Assembly: GCA_001603805.1 (NCBI GenBank)
Contig: LUZY01000005.1
Location: forward strand, 42,558-106,557
Length of the DNA: 64,000 nt
Reading direction: 5' to 3'
Origin: Deferribacterales bacterium Deferri_01
Lineage (GTDB): Bacteria > Chrysiogenota > Deferribacteres > Deferribacterales > Geovibrionaceae
The notes below the pieces were generated by a model. The model searched no databases. It saw only the letters and a program-made list of their open reading frames with translations, and was not told the DNA's origin. Numbering within the stretch: the stretch's first letter is position 1; the number at the start of each line of letters is the position of its first letter. A program made the translations under genes and the position numbers. Positions 48,276 through 57,147 of the stretch are shown piece by piece.

Positions 48276-50690
48276 ATGGCACTCTCTATTTATCAGAACG
48301 TGATGTCTCTGAACACGCAGAGATATCTCGGACAAACACAGAACCAACTTGGAAAGTCTCTCGAAAGACTTTCATCAGGTCTGCGTATCAACCACGCGGC
48401 AGATGATGCCTCCGGCCTGGCGATATCCGAAAAACTCAGAGGACAGATAACCGGTCTTAAAAGAGCTTCAATGAACGCTCAGGACGGTATATCAATGCTC
48501 CAGACCGCAGAAGGCGCACTCGGCGAAGTAAGCTCTATGCTTCAGCGTATGAGAGAGCTTGCGGTTCAGGCTGCAAACGGTACGTACACTACCAACGACA
48601 GGATTGAACTTCAGAAAGAAGTTGATCAGCTCAAAGACGAGATCGACAGGATCTCCACTTCAACAGAGTTTAATACTAAAAAGCTTCTTAACGGTGACGG
48701 AACAGCTCTCTGGTCTGCAAGCAGCGACAAGATCAGCGCTATAATCAGAGACAACGTAACCGAAGGAAACTACAAAGTTGAACTCTCGACACAGGCAGGT
48801 ACTAACCAGGTTCACAAATCAAACATCATGAGCCTGAAAGAAGGTGTTATCGGAGCAGAAATCGTGACCTCCGGTTCATCAAGCGGTAACCTGACCAACG
48901 TATCTTTTATCAGCAACCCCGAAACTATGCCGACTACAGGGACAGCTTATTTTACTGTTTCCATAAGCAACGGCAGTACGGCAACGCCTGAAGATACTTC
49001 AGCCCTTAACACTGTAGGCTATTTTGCACAATCCGGCTCTTCCTTCCTTGTAGACAGTACCTCAGTTGATGCTTCCGGCGGCAGAAGCGGATATCTCGAA
49101 GTAGAATTCGCAGACGACGCAGCAGCAGGCAATACAGCGTCAGTAACCCTCAGAATGAGATTCATAGATGCTCTCACTGGTACAACAGGTCAGTGGGTCG
49201 AAGTTGACGCAGTATACAGTGCGGGTTCATCTTCGACTTTTGGCGTTGATACCGCAGCTGCGGGCCTGAGAAACTCAGCAGGCAATACCATCGATATCGA
49301 TTTCACTTTCACACTGTCAGCAAGCGGTTCAGTTCAGACAGGAGATAAAATACTTTTCTCTGTAACTGACGGTCTTGATGCAGCAACAGTTTCAACAGAT
49401 CTTGCTGCTTCCGGCGGTGGTTCAATTCAGATAACAGACGGTCCTAACGGTCAGGATGGTCCTACTATCTATTTTACTGCGGTAAGTTCACTTACAAAGC
49501 CTGACGATGGTAATACGCTGGTGGATTACAATGATGTTACTGTTTACTATGCAAGTATAAACTCCAAGACAGGCAACATTGACCTTGGTAATATGACATT
49601 AAGCTTCAAAGAACAGAGCAACGCTGCTGCAACAGGCGGTCTGACTTCCACAGATTCTTTTAATGTGGCTATCTCAGGTTCCGGCGAAGCGGCAACATCC
49701 ACAACAAAACTTAAGGATATAGCTGTGTTTACTGATGCTGACGGCAATAATGTGTTCAGCAACAAGCAGGAACTCACCATATGGGGTAACGGTGACAGTA
49801 TCACCATTTACCTTCAGGGTGATGACACTATCTCCGACCTTGAGAAAAAACTTGAGGAAGCAATAACTGAACTTGGCATGGGTTCCGACTCAAGCAGCGT
49901 AAACAGCCACCTCGTAGATTATGTGTCTATGCCTGCTAACAACGGTTCCAGATCAGTTAAAGGTACATTCATAATCCAGACCGCTCTCACTGGTGAGCAG
50001 GGCGAGATATCCTTCAGCGGAGATCAGGACCTTATCAATGCGCTCGGTCTTAACGAAATTCAGTCATCAAAAAACAACACTACAACTGTAAGTGTTAAGG
50101 ACGCACACACCGGACAGCTTGTTGGTGTTGATGAAACCAGTGATGACAGAGTTTACGGCATTATAGACGGTGTTGAGATCGTTATAGATTCCCGCGCCGG
50201 CGTAACTGAAACATGGAATACCGTTACTCAGGAGATAGAGTTTGGCACTGACACCAGTGCGGCAGCAAAAGAACACTTCCTCCATGTAGTTGATAACTCC
50301 ACAGACCTTCAGATCGGTGCGAATCAGGGGCAGTCTCTTTCAGTTTCCATTCCTCAGCTTGATGTAAAGGGGCTTGGAATAGAGAATGTTACCCTTGTTT
50401 CACAGACACGTGCACAGAGAGCCATACCAGATATAGATGCCGCTCTCAGCAAAGTTGTAACCGTGAGGGCAACAATCGGAGCGCAGATCAACAGGCTCGA
50501 ATACACCAGCACTAACCTTGATACGGCAAGAGAGAACATGACTGCCGCCGAATCACGCATACGTGACCTTGATGTTGCGGATGAAATGGCGACTTTCACA
50601 AGGTATCAGATTCTCAGCCAGTCCGGCACGGCTATGCTGGCGCAGGCTAACCAGATACCCCAGATGGCTCTTCAGCTTCTTCAAGGGTAA
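48276..50690 (+). CDS. Flagellin, long form (804 aa)
   Basis: Filament subunit. The start [18 protein letters not shown] at 48276 has AAGGAGG upstream and fits the family; the open frame extends 17 codons upstream without meaning. Conserved D0/D1 segments lie at about 1-165 ([33 protein letters not shown]) and the last ~100 residues ([40 protein letters not shown]). Between them are more than 500 residues rich in Ser, Thr, Gly and Asp, forming a very large surface domain, against common flagellins of 250-500 aa. This region is a likely target of the Maf/pseudaminic-acid glycosylation genes downstream. Confidence 0.96.
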   Translation: MALSIYQNVMSLNTQRYLGQTQNQLGKSLERLSSGLRINHAADDASGLAISEKLRGQITGLKRASMNAQDGISMLQTAEGALGEVSSMLQRMRELAVQAANGTYTTNDRIELQKEVDQLKDEIDRISTSTEFNTKKLLNGDGTALWSASSDKISAIIRDNVTEGNYKVELSTQAGTNQVHKSNIMSLKEGVIGAEIVTSGSSSGNLTNVSFISNPETMPTTGTAYFTVSISNGSTATPEDTSALNTVGYFAQSGSSFLVDSTSVDASGGRSGYLEVEFADDAAAGNTASVTLRMRFIDALTGTTGQWVEVDAVYSAGSSSTFGVDTAAAGLRNSAGNTIDIDFTFTLSASGSVQTGDKILFSVTDGLDAATVSTDLAASGGGSIQITDGPNGQDGPTIYFTAVSSLTKPDDGNTLVDYNDVTVYYASINSKTGNIDLGNMTLSFKEQSNAAATGGLTSTDSFNVAISGSGEAATSTTKLKDIAVFTDADGNNVFSNKQELTIWGNGDSITIYLQGDDTISDLEKKLEEAITELGMGSDSSSVNSHLVDYVSMPANNGSRSVKGTFIIQTALTGEQGEISFSGDQDLINALGLNEIQSSKNNTTTVSVKDAHTGQLVGVDETSDDRVYGIIDGVEIVIDSRAGVTETWNTVTQEIEFGTDTSAAAKEHFLHVVDNSTDLQIGANQGQSLSVSIPQLDVKGLGIENVTLVSQTRAQRAIPDIDAALSKVVTVRATIGAQINRLEYTSTNLDTARENMTAAESRIRDLDVADEMATFTRYQILSQSGTAMLAQANQIPQMALQLLQG

Positions 50691-50736
50691 GTCATTAGAA
50701 ACATGGATGTAATTTCCTAAAACATGGAGGTGTGCT

Positions 50737-50904
50737 ATGGCTGCAGTGAGTGTACAGAAAACAAAAGGTGAAAATTCCCAAATGAATCAGCTTCAGGAAC
50801 TTTTAAGAGAAATGTTCCAGAGTAACTTTTACGGATCAGTGGAAGTTAAGTTTGAAGGCGGAAAAGTAACCATAGTTAAAAAGACTCAGTCACTGAAAAT
50901 ATAG
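50737..50904 (+). CDS. Small YezD/DUF2292-like protein
   Basis: A 55-aa protein (MAAVSVQKTKGENSQMNQLQ at the start) preceded by GGAGGTG at good spacing. The second half, YGSVEVKFEGGKVTIVKKTQ, matches the pattern of the YezD (DUF2292) family, a short beta-rich domain of unknown function often found near sulfur-metabolism genes. It lies 46 nt after the flagellin stop and before a terminator, so it may be cotranscribed with flagellin, while the next operon downstream handles sulfur compounds. Confidence 0.75.
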   Translation: MAAVSVQKTKGENSQMNQLQELLREMFQSNFYGSVEVKFEGGKVTIVKKTQSLKI

Positions 50905-50913
50905 TAAATTCAT

Positions 50914-50948
50914 AGCGGGGGGACACAGGATGTGCCCCTCGCTTTATT
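50914..50948 (+). terminator. Terminator after the YezD-like gene
   Basis: AGCG-GGGG arm pairs with CCCC-CGCT, and the apex CACAGGATGTG folds further as ACA/TGT around GGA. A TTTATTTTTG tract follows. The apex contains ACAGGATGT, the same string as the loop of hairpin 3 in the repeat family. Confidence 0.8.
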
Positions 50949-51451
50949 TTTGTTTATTTATCTTTACAAAAAAATTGTTCAATAAAATTGAATAATATAT
51001 TCAGTATTTTGTTTTATTTTTAAATCCTATAATCTTACAGCTCAAGCCAGAGTTAAATAATTTTCATATGCTCATTTTATTCAGGTAAACAGATAAAAAC
51101 GTTATTTTTGTTAAAAGAGAGCGAGTTGCGTTATTTTTGTATTAAAAATGTTTTTTGATAAAGAAAAAATATATAACCTTTGTTCACATGTGATAAAACA
51201 TAGTTATTTGGTATTATTTATAGAAGACATTGATATGAAAGATAAGTGACAAATTATTCATTTCTAACTCAAGAAAATAAGCAGACAAATTAAGCCTGCA
51301 AGGCATTGTAAGCGTTACTTAAAAGTAACATTATCCGTTGACACCTTCTTAAAGCTCAGGTTAGCCTTTCCAATAAATACTATAGGTTTATTAAATAGTC
51401 ATGAGACTATGTTCATTAACAAGTAGTAAATACTTGAAACGAGGGAATCTT
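50949..51451 (+). other. AT-rich intergenic region before the reductase operon
   Basis: About 500 bp with no open frame worth calling. It is markedly A/T-rich up to about 51290 and then holds an inverted repeat and a -35-like TTGACA (listed separately). Nothing else recognisable was seen; no tRNA or riboswitch pattern. Confidence 0.7.
51314..51329 (+). promoter_or_regulatory. Candidate operator upstream of the reductase operon
   Basis: GTTACTT-AA-AAGTAAC is a 7-bp inverted repeat with a 2-bp centre, 9 bp upstream of TTGACA at 51338-51343. A TACTAT at about 51380 could be a -10 for a different start. No FNR box was recognised. Its role as a regulator-binding site is inference. Confidence 0.45.
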
Positions 51452-53728
51452 ATGAAAATAACTCGTAGACGTTTTATGCAGAGCGCTGCGGCAGCATGCG
51501 CTGCAAGTGCGTTACCGCTGGGAGCTGTTGCTTTTCAGGACGGAATTAAGGTTGAAGGTGTAACACCTGAAACGAACACAACATGCGAGATGTGTTCTTA
51601 CCGCTGTCCTGTGAGGGTTCATGATTTGGGAAGCGGTAAAATTTTTATCGAAGGCAATAAAAATGCCGGGCATCAGAAAACCAGAATCTGCGCCAGAGGA
51701 AGCAGTGGCTACAGCCTGCTGAACGACCCCAACAGAATAGTTAAACCCATGAAAAGAAAGGGTGAACGAGGCGCAGGAGAGTGGGAGGTCATAAGCTGGG
51801 AACAGGCGTACACTGAAATAGCCGAAAAGATGAATGCACTTAAAAGTAAACACGGTGCTGAAACCATAGCTTTTTCTGCTAAATCAGGCTCACTCTACAG
51901 TCAGTTCAAGCATTTTGCCCAGTCTTTTGGTTCACCTAACATATTTTCACACTCATCAATGTGCCCCGGAGGCAGATACGTAACTGCTGATATAATGCTC
52001 GGCGGAGACATGGTCTGGGACCTTAAGAATACCAAGTATCTTATTGTGTTTGGTCACAACCTTTACGAAGGTGTTGAGGTTGGCGACACTTATAAAACGG
52101 CTGCTATGCAGAACGGCGGCGGAAAGATAGTAAGTTTTGATCCCCGTCTTTCTGTTGTATCAAGCAAAGCTGATGAATACTTCTTTATCAAGCCCGGAAC
52201 AGACATAGTAGTTGCTCTTGCCATGTGCAATGAGCTTATAAAAAATGATCTCTATGATAAGGAATTTGTGGTTGAATATTCCATCGGATTCTCAGAGTTC
52301 GCCAGAAGTATAGAGAATATAACTCCTGAATTTGCTGAAATGTATTCCGGTGTGAAAGCTGAAGTTATCAGAAGGATCACAAGGGAATTTGCCGCCGCTG
52401 CACCGGCAGCCGTGGTTTCTCCCGGTCACAGAACAACTTATTCTTTTGAGGAGTTTGACACCCGCAGGGCCCTTTTTGCTCTTAATGCCCTTGTTGGCAA
52501 CTTTGAGCGTAAAGGCGGTCTTTACAGTAAGAGAAGCCCCGAAGCCTACAACAAGCTTGTGGGTACAAAGGCTGCTCCTGAACTGAAAAAGATCAAGGTT
52601 GAGTATCCCAAACCCGCAGCCAGACTTGATGCTCTGGACGGCGAAAGATTCAAATACAGCATAAAAAGAGGCGGAATCTATCAGAGGATTATTGAAACAG
52701 CCCTTTCTGACAAACCTTATCCTGTAAAAGGATGGGTGATGTCCAGAACAAACCCCATGCAGACCCTTGCTGACTATCCTAAGATGGTTGAGGCGATGAA
52801 GGCTATGGAGCTTATAGTTTCATGCGATGTCTACATGACGGACTCTGCCGCTTTTGCCGACTATTTCCTTCCCGAAGCAACTTATCTTGAAAGATATGAG
52901 CAGATAGAGAACAGATCCGGTCAGTCTCCCGCATATTCTCTCCGTCAGCCGGCAGTTAAAACAATCGGCGATGCGAAATCCAGCGCACTCATATGGTACG
53001 AACTCGGTCTTAAACTTGGTCTTGAAGAGTTTTATCCCTGGGGCGGCAGCATGGAAAAATACATTGAAATGCAGACTGCTGATGCTCCCGAACTGCTTAA
53101 GGAACTCAAGGAGAAGGGGTTTGTTTCATACGGAACATCTTTTCTGCTCAGAGAGCCTTCGATGATCGCAAAGGCTGTTGAAAAATATCCCACAGCCGCA
53201 GCAAACCTCGGCGAAGACGGAACATTCGCAAACCATATGAAGTTTAAAACAAAAAGCGGGAAGATTGAGTTCTATTCCGAAGAGATAGAGCAGCTCTGGC
53301 CGGGCTACGGTGTTCCCAGATTCAGGAATATCAAAATAGCCGGTTCCGATGAGCTTCTCTTTATTCAGGCTAAAGCTGCTGTTCATACCAATGCTGCAAC
53401 TGCTTTTGTTCCCTCGCTTTCAGATCTTATGCCTTCAAACCCTGTATGGATTAATACCGAGACAGCGAAAACTCACGGTATCAAAAACGGTGATGAAATT
53501 GTTCTTGAAAACGCCACAGGCAGTGAGAAGGGTGTCGCCCTTGTTACAGACAACATTCGTCCTGATACTGTGTTTACTTATATGTCAGGTTTCGGTGTGA
53601 AAAACGGCTACAAACAGACAGCAGCCGCCGCTTCCGGCGTAATGTGTTCAAACCTGCTGCCTCATGCGGTTAACGATGTAACAGGCATGGCGGTTCATAC
53701 CAGCGCCGTAAAAATTTTCAGGGCTTAA
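51452..53728 (+). CDS. Molybdopterin oxidoreductase catalytic subunit, thiosulfate/polysulfide reductase type
   Basis: Periplasmic DMSO-reductase-family enzyme, 758 aa, close to PhsA/PsrA lengths. The Tat signal is TRRRFMQSAAAACAASALPL. A [4Fe-4S] site has CEMCSYRCPV and the fourth Cys in TRICARG. The likely Mo ligand is Cys in HSSMCPGGRY, as in PsrA and PhsA, where arsenate or formate enzymes differ in context. The next two genes encode the iron-sulfur and membrane subunits. Thiosulfate, polysulfide or elemental sulfur are the most likely acceptors; selenium or arsenic oxyanions cannot be excluded. The ATG at 51452 is chosen because the Tat motif starts there; an in-frame ATG at 51401 is too far upstream. 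Confidence 0.88.
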   Translation: MKITRRRFMQSAAAACAASALPLGAVAFQDGIKVEGVTPETNTTCEMCSYRCPVRVHDLGSGKIFIEGNKNAGHQKTRICARGSSGYSLLNDPNRIVKPMKRKGERGAGEWEVISWEQAYTEIAEKMNALKSKHGAETIAFSAKSGSLYSQFKHFAQSFGSPNIFSHSSMCPGGRYVTADIMLGGDMVWDLKNTKYLIVFGHNLYEGVEVGDTYKTAAMQNGGGKIVSFDPRLSVVSSKADEYFFIKPGTDIVVALAMCNELIKNDLYDKEFVVEYSIGFSEFARSIENITPEFAEMYSGVKAEVIRRITREFAAAAPAAVVSPGHRTTYSFEEFDTRRALFALNALVGNFERKGGLYSKRSPEAYNKLVGTKAAPELKKIKVEYPKPAARLDALDGERFKYSIKRGGIYQRIIETALSDKPYPVKGWVMSRTNPMQTLADYPKMVEAMKAMELIVSCDVYMTDSAAFADYFLPEATYLERYEQIENRSGQSPAYSLRQPAVKTIGDAKSSALIWYELGLKLGLEEFYPWGGSMEKYIEMQTADAPELLKELKEKGFVSYGTSFLLREPSMIAKAVEKYPTAAANLGEDGTFANHMKFKTKSGKIEFYSEEIEQLWPGYGVPRFRNIKIAGSDELLFIQAKAAVHTNAATAFVPSLSDLMPSNPVWINTETAKTHGIKNGDEIVLENATGSEKGVALVTDNIRPDTVFTYMSGFGVKNGYKQTAAAASGVMCSNLLPHAVNDVTGMAVHTSAVKIFRA

Positions 53729-53739
53729 GGGGTTAAAAC

Positions 53740-54279
53740 ATGAAATCTAACTACTTGATGTTTCACGATGAAAAAAAATGTATAGGCTGTCAGGCCTGCA
53801 CAGTCGGGTGCGCCAATGTGAATGATGTTCCCAGAGGCTTCGGGCGTGTTCAGGTGCAGATAAAACCGGAGAAAGACAGATACCAGTTTTACAGAGTTTC
53901 ATGCCAGCACTGTGAAAAATCTCCCTGTGTGAACGTATGCCCCACGGGAGCTTCATATGTTGATACCGACGGTGTGGTGAGAGTGAACAATGCTAAGTGT
54001 ATCTCCTGTGCTTACTGCCAGTCAGCATGTCCTTACCATGTCCGCTATATGGAGCCGGATACCAGATGTCCCGATAAGTGTGACTTCTGCGCTGAATCCA
54101 GACTTGCCAAAGGTGAGCTGCCCGTATGTGTGAGCGTATGCCCCACAGATGCTCTTTCTTTTGTAAAGGCTGATTCCGAAGAAGCTGCCGAATGGCTCTC
54201 CAAACACCCTGAAGCATACAGGGAATCAAAAGGCAATGCAGGCGCAGCAAGCGTTTACCGCCGCAAAGAAATACACTAA
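53740..54279 (+). CDS. 4Fe-4S electron-transfer subunit of the molybdopterin reductase
   Basis: PsrB/PhsB/DmsB-like protein of 179 aa with four cysteine clusters: CIGCQACTVGC, CQHCEKSPCVNVCPTG, CISCAYCQSACPYH and CDFCAESRL-CVSVCPTDA. It passes electrons from the membrane subunit to the molybdenum subunit. It has no signal peptide, as usual for partners carried by a Tat-exported catalytic subunit. 11 nt after the catalytic gene. Confidence 0.94.
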   Translation: MKSNYLMFHDEKKCIGCQACTVGCANVNDVPRGFGRVQVQIKPEKDRYQFYRVSCQHCEKSPCVNVCPTGASYVDTDGVVRVNNAKCISCAYCQSACPYHVRYMEPDTRCPDKCDFCAESRLAKGELPVCVSVCPTDALSFVKADSEEAAEWLSKHPEAYRESKGNAGAASVYRRKEIH

Positions 54280-54290
54280 GGAGATCAACC

Positions 54291-55043
54291 ATGACAAGTA
54301 TATGGGGTTCAGATATAAATTACACTCCGGACTACTGGCCTTTATGGCTGGTTATTCTTGCCGCTCTCACAGCTCTTACTCTGGCGGGCGTGGCGGGGCA
54401 TTTCATGCTCAGAAAAATATTCGCTCCCAAGCGTAATGCTGCGGGTGAACATAAACTTTATCTCTACAGCATGCCTGTGCGTGTATGGCACTGGCTCAAT
54501 GCTCTTTTGTTTGCTGTTCTTCTGGGAACAGGCATAGTAAACCACTTCGGACCAGTACCCGCTCTTGTGAAGATTCACAACATAGCAGGTCAGGTATTTG
54601 TGGCTGCCTGGCTGTACTTTATCGGTGTTAACATAGTCACAGGTAACGGCAAACACTACCTTATCCCGTTCAGCGGCTTTATGGGCAGAATAATTAAACA
54701 GGGAATGTTTTATCTCTTCGGAATAATGAAGGGTGAGGCGCATCCCTTTCACTCAACTGAAAAATGCAAGTTCAACCCGCTTCAGCAGGTGGCGTACATA
54801 GGAGTGGTTTATGCTCTTATGCCTGTTCTTGCTGTGAGCGGACTTCTTGCCCTCTATCCGGAATTTATGGGAATAGCTGGGTACAAAGGAATGATAATCA
54901 AGGTGCATCTGGCTTTGGGTGTAATATCTCTGATATTTATTATAGCGCACCTTTATCTCTGCACCTGCGGCGGTTATCTTACCCAGCTTCTTAAGGGAAT
55001 GATAGACGGATACCACAGAGAAGACACATCAGAGAAACATTAA
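54291..55043 (+). CDS. Cytochrome b subunit of the molybdopterin reductase
   Basis: Membrane anchor of the FdnI/PhsC cytochrome b561 type rather than the NrfD type. One extra N-terminal helix (YWPLWLVILAALTALTLAGV) precedes the four-helix b-type domain with His in VRVWHWLNALLF, the VKIHNIAGQVF helix and the KVHLALGVISL helix. It oxidises quinol and feeds the iron-sulfur subunit. Length 250 aa, close to PhsC. AAGGAGAT precedes the ATG. Last gene of the three-gene operon. Confidence 0.9.
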   Translation: MTSIWGSDINYTPDYWPLWLVILAALTALTLAGVAGHFMLRKIFAPKRNAAGEHKLYLYSMPVRVWHWLNALLFAVLLGTGIVNHFGPVPALVKIHNIAGQVFVAAWLYFIGVNIVTGNGKHYLIPFSGFMGRIIKQGMFYLFGIMKGEAHPFHSTEKCKFNPLQQVAYIGVVYALMPVLAVSGLLALYPEFMGIAGYKGMIIKVHLALGVISLIFIIAHLYLCTCGGYLTQLLKGMIDGYHREDTSEKH

Positions 55044-55090
55044 ACGACTCTCTCCAAAAGAGTAATACTTCTTCATAGTACCACAATTAC

Positions 55091-55123
55091 AGCCCCCCGG
55101 CGGAGGTGTAGCCTCGGGGGGTT
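55091..55123 (+). terminator. Terminator after the reductase operon
   Basis: AGCCCCCCG pairs with CGGGGGGTT around a 15-nt loop, followed by GTGTTGT. Very strong stem, weak T tract. Confidence 0.75.
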
Positions 55124-55148
55124 GTGTTGTAAGTGACTGGACTTTTCT

Positions 55149-55177
55149 TTGTCTTGGCGTTATACAGATCATATAAC
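55149..55177 (+). promoter_or_regulatory. Probable sigma-70 promoter of the pse operon
   Basis: TTGTCT (55149-55154) and TATAAC (55172-55177) are 17 nt apart and 19 nt before the pseC GTG start, just after the previous terminator. Confidence 0.6.
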
Positions 55178-55195
55178 TCACTACAGGTGAAAGCT

Positions 55196-56344
55196 GTGTC
55201 CGCTGATAAGATTATTCCATACGGTAAACAGGAAATTACCGAAGACGACATCAAATGCGTTGCGGAGACACTCCGCTCAGATTACCTCACTCAGGGACCA
55301 AAGGTTGCTGAGTTTGAGGAAAGGCTTGCTTCCTGCTGCGGCGCACGTTTTGCCGTTGTATTTTCAAACGGAACAGCCGCCCTCCACGGAGCCTATTATG
55401 CCGCCGGACTGGAAAAAGGCGACAGCTTCATTACAACACCGATGACATTCGCCGCTACATCAAACGCCGGACTTTACCTCGGTGCATCCCCCAGATTCTG
55501 CGATATTGAGCCTGATACAGGCAATATCGACACGGACGGCATTCCTGCGCTTATTGATAAATCCACAAAGCTTATAGCCCCTGTACACTATTCCGGAATG
55601 CCGGCTGATATGGAGAAAATACATTCCATTGCCACCGAAAACGGACTTATGGTTGTGGAAGATGCCTGTCATGCTCTGGGCGCTGTTTATAACGGCGAAC
55701 GGATCGGAAACTGCGCTTACTCGGATATGACAGTTTTCAGCTTTCATCCGGTTAAGCATGTTGCCACAGGAGAAGGCGGTGCCGTTCTCACCAATAATGA
55801 GAACCTGCGGAATATACTTGCAAGATTCCGCAGCCACGGAATAGTCAGAGACAGCTTCATGGAAGAACCCCACGGAGGCTGGTATAACGAGATGCAGGAG
55901 CTGGGCTATAATTACCGGATGACAGATATTCAGTGTGCTTTGGGTATAAGCCAGCTAGCAAGGGCGGAAGAATCTGTCAGAAAACGGCGGGAGATTGCAG
56001 CAAAATATGATACCGCATTCAGCGGTATCAAAGGGCTGAAGACTCCGCCTTACAGAGAAAACAGAATGAATGCCTACCACCTTTACCCGCTGCGTATAGA
56101 AAAGGGGCGTAAAAGCGTCTATGACTTTCTTCGCACAAAAGGGGTTTACGCACAGGTTCATTATCTGCCCGTCTATATGCACCCTTATTACAGAGCAAAC
56201 GGATTTGAGGATTTTTCTCTGCCTGAAGCAGAGAAATTTTACAGCATGGAACTGAGTATCCCTATGTTTCCTTCACTGACAGAGCAGGAACAGGATTATG
56301 TTATAGAATGTGTGCTGGAGGCGTTTAAATGCGTCTCGGAATAA
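55196..56344 (+). CDS. pseC: UDP-4-amino-4,6-dideoxy-N-acetyl-beta-L-altrosamine transaminase
   Basis: PLP-dependent aminotransferase of the DegT/DnrJ family, second step of pseudaminic-acid synthesis. SNGTAALHGAYYAAGL, EDACHALGAVYNG and the PLP Lys in SFHPVKHVATGEGG are visible. The start is a GTG at 55196 (VSADKIIPYG) with AGGTG 6 nt upstream; longer starts run into the promoter. About 382 aa. It overlaps pseF by 16 nt and begins the glycan operon. Confidence 0.92.
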   Translation: MSADKIIPYGKQEITEDDIKCVAETLRSDYLTQGPKVAEFEERLASCCGARFAVVFSNGTAALHGAYYAAGLEKGDSFITTPMTFAATSNAGLYLGASPRFCDIEPDTGNIDTDGIPALIDKSTKLIAPVHYSGMPADMEKIHSIATENGLMVVEDACHALGAVYNGERIGNCAYSDMTVFSFHPVKHVATGEGGAVLTNNENLRNILARFRSHGIVRDSFMEEPHGGWYNEMQELGYNYRMTDIQCALGISQLARAEESVRKRREIAAKYDTAFSGIKGLKTPPYRENRMNAYHLYPLRIEKGRKSVYDFLRTKGVYAQVHYLPVYMHPYYRANGFEDFSLPEAEKFYSMELSIPMFPSLTEQEQDYVIECVLEAFKCVSE

Positions 56345-57147
56345 TAATTCAGGCTCGCATGGGTTCAAGCAGACTGCCGGGTAAAATCCTCAAAAAACTT
56401 CCTGAACATGGCGAAAAAACGGCTCTGGAACATGTTGTGCGCAGATGTCTCAAAGTTAAGGAAGCTGCTGAGGTGATTGTCGCCACCACAACGGAAGAGG
56501 CAGATCTCATGGTGGTGAATGAGGCGGCAAGGCTTGGCGTTCGTTCTTTCAGAGGCAGTGAAGATGATGTCCTTGAGCGTTACTATCTTGCGGCTAAAGA
56601 GGCCGGATTTGACTCTGTGATGCGCATAACCTCTGACTGCCCCTGCCACGATCCAGAAGTGCTGGGCGATCTGGTGCGGAAATTTACAGGAAGCAGGGCC
56701 GACTATGCTTCAAATACCCATGAAAGAACCTACCCCCATGGTCTTGATGCGGAGATTTTTACTTTTGATGCTCTGGAAAAAGCTTACAGAGAGGCAGAAG
56801 GTAAACTCTACAGGGAGCATGTTACTCCTTATTTATACAAAACCGGCGTGTTTAAGGTTGTAAACCTCATACAGAATAAAAATACTTCGGACATCAGAGT
56901 CACTCTTGACACACCGGAGGACTATGCTCTTTTATGCGCTGTTTTTGAGTTTCTTGAGGATGACTTCGGGCTGAAAGAACTTGAGGAGCTTTTTGAACAG
57001 AAGAAGTGGCTTTCATTTATAACTAAGCCTGTAATCCATAAGACTGTTTATGAAAATGAAAAGGATGAGATAGATTCCGCGGTGAAACTGCTTGAAAAGC
57101 AGGACATGTGCCGTGCGGCAGAGATACTGAGAAGAGAGAACAAATGA
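56329..57147 (+). CDS. pseF: Pseudaminic acid cytidylyltransferase (SpsF-type)
   Basis: Activates pseudaminic acid with CTP. The N-terminus IIIQARMGSSRLPGK is the SpsF/KdsB-like nucleotide loop; RITSDCPCHDPE and NTHERTYPHGLDAE follow. The 272-aa SpsF-type is longer and different from the NeuA-like PseF of Campylobacter, but its place between pseC and pseG supports the role. A C-terminal ~40 residues are extra. It overlaps pseG as ATGA. Confidence 0.82.
   Translation: MRLGIIIQARMGSSRLPGKILKKLPEHGEKTALEHVVRRCLKVKEAAEVIVATTTEEADLMVVNEAARLGVRSFRGSEDDVLERYYLAAKEAGFDSVMRITSDCPCHDPEVLGDLVRKFTGSRADYASNTHERTYPHGLDAEIFTFDALEKAYREAEGKLYREHVTPYLYKTGVFKVVNLIQNKNTSDIRVTLDTPEDYALLCAVFEFLEDDFGLKELEELFEQKKWLSFITKPVIHKTVYENEKDEIDSAVKLLEKQDMCRAAEILRRENK

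Noticed and set aside
51452..53728. Arsenate or selenate respiratory reductase
   Set aside because: The Cys-type Mo-ligand context, the length and the PhsB/PhsC-like partners fit thiosulfate/polysulfide reductase better, although substrate cannot be proven from sequence.
55133..55195. Extended N-terminus of pseC with a hydrophobic segment
   Set aside because: The extra 21 residues overlap the promoter and have no ribosome site; the family starts near VSADKIIPYG.
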